Below, one piece after another: positions 61,880 through 64,000 of a stretch of DNA of 64,000 nucleotides. The stretch comes from Georgenia satyanarayanai (lineage in GTDB: Bacteria > Actinomycetota > Actinomycetes > Actinomycetales > Actinomycetaceae). A model generated the notes under the pieces. The model saw only the letters and a list, made by a program, of their open reading frames with translations, had not been told where the DNA came from and did not search any database. Position 1 is the stretch's first letter; the number at the start of each line of letters is the position of its first letter. The DNA is taken from the NCBI RefSeq assembly GCF_023715365.1, contig NZ_JAMBNZ010000008.1, positions 124,001 through 188,000 on the forward strand. The letters are read 5' to 3'. The translations under genes were made by a program, and so were the position numbers.

Positions 61880-63558
61880 CGTGCCACGACGGCACGGTCG
61901 AGCAGCTCTGCGGCGTGGCGGCGAGCCACGTCGGAGTTCTCCTGCCCGGACAGCATGCGCGCCAGCTCCTGCTCCCGCTCGGGCCCGGTGATCTCGCGCA
62001 CGTCGGTGATCGTTGTCTCGCCCGTGGATTTGCTCACGAGCAGGTGGGTGTCGGCGAAGGCGGCCACCTGGGGAAGGTGGGTGACGACGACGACCTGCGC
62101 CACGCGGGCCAGGCCGGCGAGCCGGCGGCCGACCTCGATGGCAGCCCGGCCGCCCACGCCGGCGTCGACCTCGTCGAAGACGAAGGTGGGGCGCACGGCC
62201 GCGTCCCCGTCCGGCGTGGCGACGGCGACCTCGAGGGCGAGCATGACGCGCGACAGCTCACCACCGGAGGCGCCGTCTCCGAGCGGGCGGGGCGGTGAGT
62301 CCGGCCGCGGCTGCAGCAGGAGGCCCACGTTCTCCGCGCCCCACGGGCCGGGCTCGGGCAGCGGCTCGAGGCGCACCTCGAGGTGGGCGCCGGGCATCGC
62401 CAGGCCGGCGAGCTCCGCGTCGACCACCTCGGAGAGCCGGGAGCCGGCGTCGGTGCGGGCGGCGCTGAGCCGCTCGGCGAGCTCGCCGAGGGTGGCGGTG
62501 AGCTCGGTGAGCTCCTCGCGAAGCGCGGCGCCGCCGTCCTGGGGGCCGTCGATCTCCGCCAGCCGGGCCGCGGCGGCCCGTGACCACTCGCCCAGCTCGT
62601 CGGTGCTCTCCAGGCCCAGGCGCAGCGCCGCGTCCCGTAGGGCGGCGCGGCGCTCGTGGACGGTCTGGAGGCGGTCGGGGTCCGCCTCGAGGGAGGAGAG
62701 GAAACCGGACAGCTCGGTGCCGACGTCGGACAGGAGGTAGGAGACCTCGGCGAGCCGGGTGGAGAGCGCCGCGAGCTCGGGGTCGCTGACGTCGAGGGCG
62801 CGGCGAGCGTCGTCGACAAGGACGGTGGCGTCCTGCTCGGCGCCCTCCCCGGCTCCGAGGAGGGCGGCGTGGGCGCGGCCGGCGGCCAACCGCAGCTCCT
62901 CGACGTTGCCGAGCCGCTCGGCCTCCGCGCGCAGGGCGTCGTCCTCACCGGGCTGGGGGTCGAGGGTCTCGAGGAGCTCGAGGTTGGTCCGCAGGCGCAC
63001 GGCCTCCCCGGCCCGCTCGTCGGCCCGGGCCTGCCACTCCTCCAGGCGCGCCTGCGCCTCGGTGAGCCGCTGCCACGTGGCGCGGTACTCCCCGAGCAGG
63101 GCGGAGACGCCGGCGAAGGCGTCGAGGAGCGCCCGCTGACGGGCGGGTGAGCGCAGGCGCAGCTGGTCGGACTGGCCGTGGACGGTGACGAGGTCGGCGG
63201 CGAGCTCACCGAGGAAGGCCTGCGGGACGCTGCGCCCGCCGGCGAAGGACCGGGAGCGGCCCTGTGCGGGCACCGCCCGCGAGAGGAGAAGGGCGTCGTC
63301 GTCGAGGGAGCCGCCGGCGTCGGTGACGCGCGCGGCGACGTCGTCCCCGACGACGAACGTGCCCTCGACGACGGCGCGCTCGGCACCGCTGCGAACCATC
63401 GCGGAGTCGCCCCGTCCGCCGAGCAGGAGGTCGAGCCCGGTGAGGACCATGGTCTTGCCGGCACCGGTCTCACCGGTGATGACGGTGAACCCCGGACCGA
63501 GCCCGAGCGTGGCCGACGCGATGACACCGAGGTTCTCGATCCGGATCTCCTCGATCAC
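61876..63558 (-). CDS. recN: DNA repair protein RecN
   Basis: A 560-residue SMC-like ATPase. MIEEIRIENLGVIASATL leads to Walker A GETGAGKT (residues 29-36); a central coiled coil spans about 160-370; the C-terminal half has DGASGGELSRVMLALEV and Walker B FVFDEVDAGVGG, then VVVTHLPQVAAFADTH. It acts in double-strand break repair. GTG at 63558 overlaps the nadK stop (GTGA); the longer upstream frame is spurious. Confidence 0.95.
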   Translation of the reverse strand: MIEEIRIENLGVIASATLGLGPGFTVITGETGAGKTMVLTGLDLLLGGRGDSAMVRSGAERAVVEGTFVVGDDVAARVTDAGGSLDDDALLLSRAVPAQGRSRSFAGGRSVPQAFLGELAADLVTVHGQSDQLRLRSPARQRALLDAFAGVSALLGEYRATWQRLTEAQARLEEWQARADERAGEAVRLRTNLELLETLDPQPGEDDALRAEAERLGNVEELRLAAGRAHAALLGAGEGAEQDATVLVDDARRALDVSDPELAALSTRLAEVSYLLSDVGTELSGFLSSLEADPDRLQTVHERRAALRDAALRLGLESTDELGEWSRAAAARLAEIDGPQDGGAALREELTELTATLGELAERLSAARTDAGSRLSEVVDAELAGLAMPGAHLEVRLEPLPEPGPWGAENVGLLLQPRPDSPPRPLGDGASGGELSRVMLALEVAVATPDGDAAVRPTFVFDEVDAGVGGRAAIEVGRRLAGLARVAQVVVVTHLPQVAAFADTHLLVSKSTGETTITDVREITGPEREQELARMLSGQENSDVARRHAAELLDRAVVAR

Positions 63559-64000
63559 GGGTCCTTCCTCCCCCCGCGCCACCCGGTGACGGGGAGCGCG
63601 AACTTCGCCACCAGCCGCCCGGAGAAGGGCGTCGGCTCGATGCGTGCCAGCCGCACCGGCTCGGTGCCGCGCCGCACGTCGATGTGGGAGCCGACGGGCG
63701 CGGGCAGCTGGCGCCGCCCGTCGCACCACACGTCGCCGCCGGAGAGGTTGCGGTCCAGCACCTCGACGGCGAGCACCGAGGAGGGCCCGGCGACGAGCGG
63801 GCGGGCGAAGAGCGCGTGGGCGGCGATGGGGACGACGAGGAGCGCCTCGACGTCGGGCCACACGACCGGCCCGCCGCCGGAGAAGGCGTAGGCGGTGGAG
63901 CCGGTGGGGGTGGCGATGACGATGCCGTCGCAGCCGAAGGAGGACAGGCCGCGGCCGTCGACGCCGAGGGCGAGCTCGATGACCCCGGAGCGGTCGACCT
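63555..64000 (-). CDS. nadK: NAD kinase, C-terminal part
   Basis: The last 148 codons of NAD kinase; the gene begins beyond the right edge. The visible part contains GCDGIVIATPTGSTAYAFSG, GGPVVWPDVEALLVVPIAAHALFARPLV, which are the NAD-binding and dimer-contact regions of the family. It phosphorylates NAD to NADP. The catalytic GGDG motif lies outside the window. Confidence 0.93.
   Translation of the reverse strand, partial: VDRSGVIELALGVDGRGLSSFGCDGIVIATPTGSTAYAFSGGGPVVWPDVEALLVVPIAAHALFARPLVAGPSSVLAVEVLDRNLSGGDVWCDGRRQLPAPVGSHIDVRRGTEPVRLARIEPTPFSGRLVAKFALPVTGWRGGRKDP

Overview
The window is very GC-rich bacterial DNA with dense coding, GTG starts, 1-8 nt gene overlaps and many start codons lying 6-8 nt behind a TANNNT box (leaderless transcripts). 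The conserved right-hand block nadK-recN-steA-steB-murJ-pyrG, together with a DUF222/HNH gene and an actinobacterial-type contractile injection cluster, points to an actinomycete, probably of the Micrococcales. The genus is an inference; no rRNA is present.

Region 1 (1-14405) is one end of an extracellular contractile injection system (eCIS). On the minus strand run a 2109-residue secreted beta-propeller/DUF11 protein, a DUF4255 baseplate/cap protein, an AAA+ ATPase, a DUF4157 protein and the first 64 codons of the tail sheath; the rest lies beyond position 1. A DUF222/HNH gene sits behind the giant gene. A LuxR-type regulator is divergent from a membrane-anchored NEW3-like protein and a PAAR spike tip.

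Region 2 (14614-26316) is general metabolism and transport: pyruvate:quinone oxidoreductase, a secreted beta-lactamase-fold hydrolase with a FIMAH tail, an unknown 226-residue protein, an MFS exporter, a four-gene Mn/Zn ABC importer with a likely metalloregulator operator, an ArsR/SRPBCC operon with a perfect palindromic operator over its promoter, and a fructosamine kinase.

Region 3 (26382-32474) is a signalling and export locus: an OmpR-type response regulator faces an operon of a PAS histidine kinase, a degenerate GGDEF membrane protein, three exported proteins with SipW-type (alternate) signal peptides and a histidine-less Hpt-like protein. Direct repeats at about 11-bp steps precede the exported-protein genes.

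Region 4 (32540-34278) holds an AEC carrier and a sirtuin, separated by a five-copy 17-bp tandem repeat.

Region 5 (34313-47334) is a complete two-component class II lantibiotic cluster: response regulator, small secreted two-cysteine peptide, histidine kinase, alpha precursor with its LanM, beta precursor with its LanM, a C39-peptidase LanT, an LanFE-type immunity ABC pair and a small membrane protein. A strong hairpin follows each precursor gene.

Region 6 (47366-64000) is mainly core genome: TfoX-like protein, tRNA-Ala(GGC), phosphatase-rsfS-nadD cluster, proA, ctaA, then a long minus-strand run nadK-recN-steA-steB-GT4-murJ-glycosyltransferase-pyrG-NUDIX. The same 17-bp repeat family reappears as a long inverted repeat at 53434-53529. 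No gene-free stretch exceeds 300 bases.
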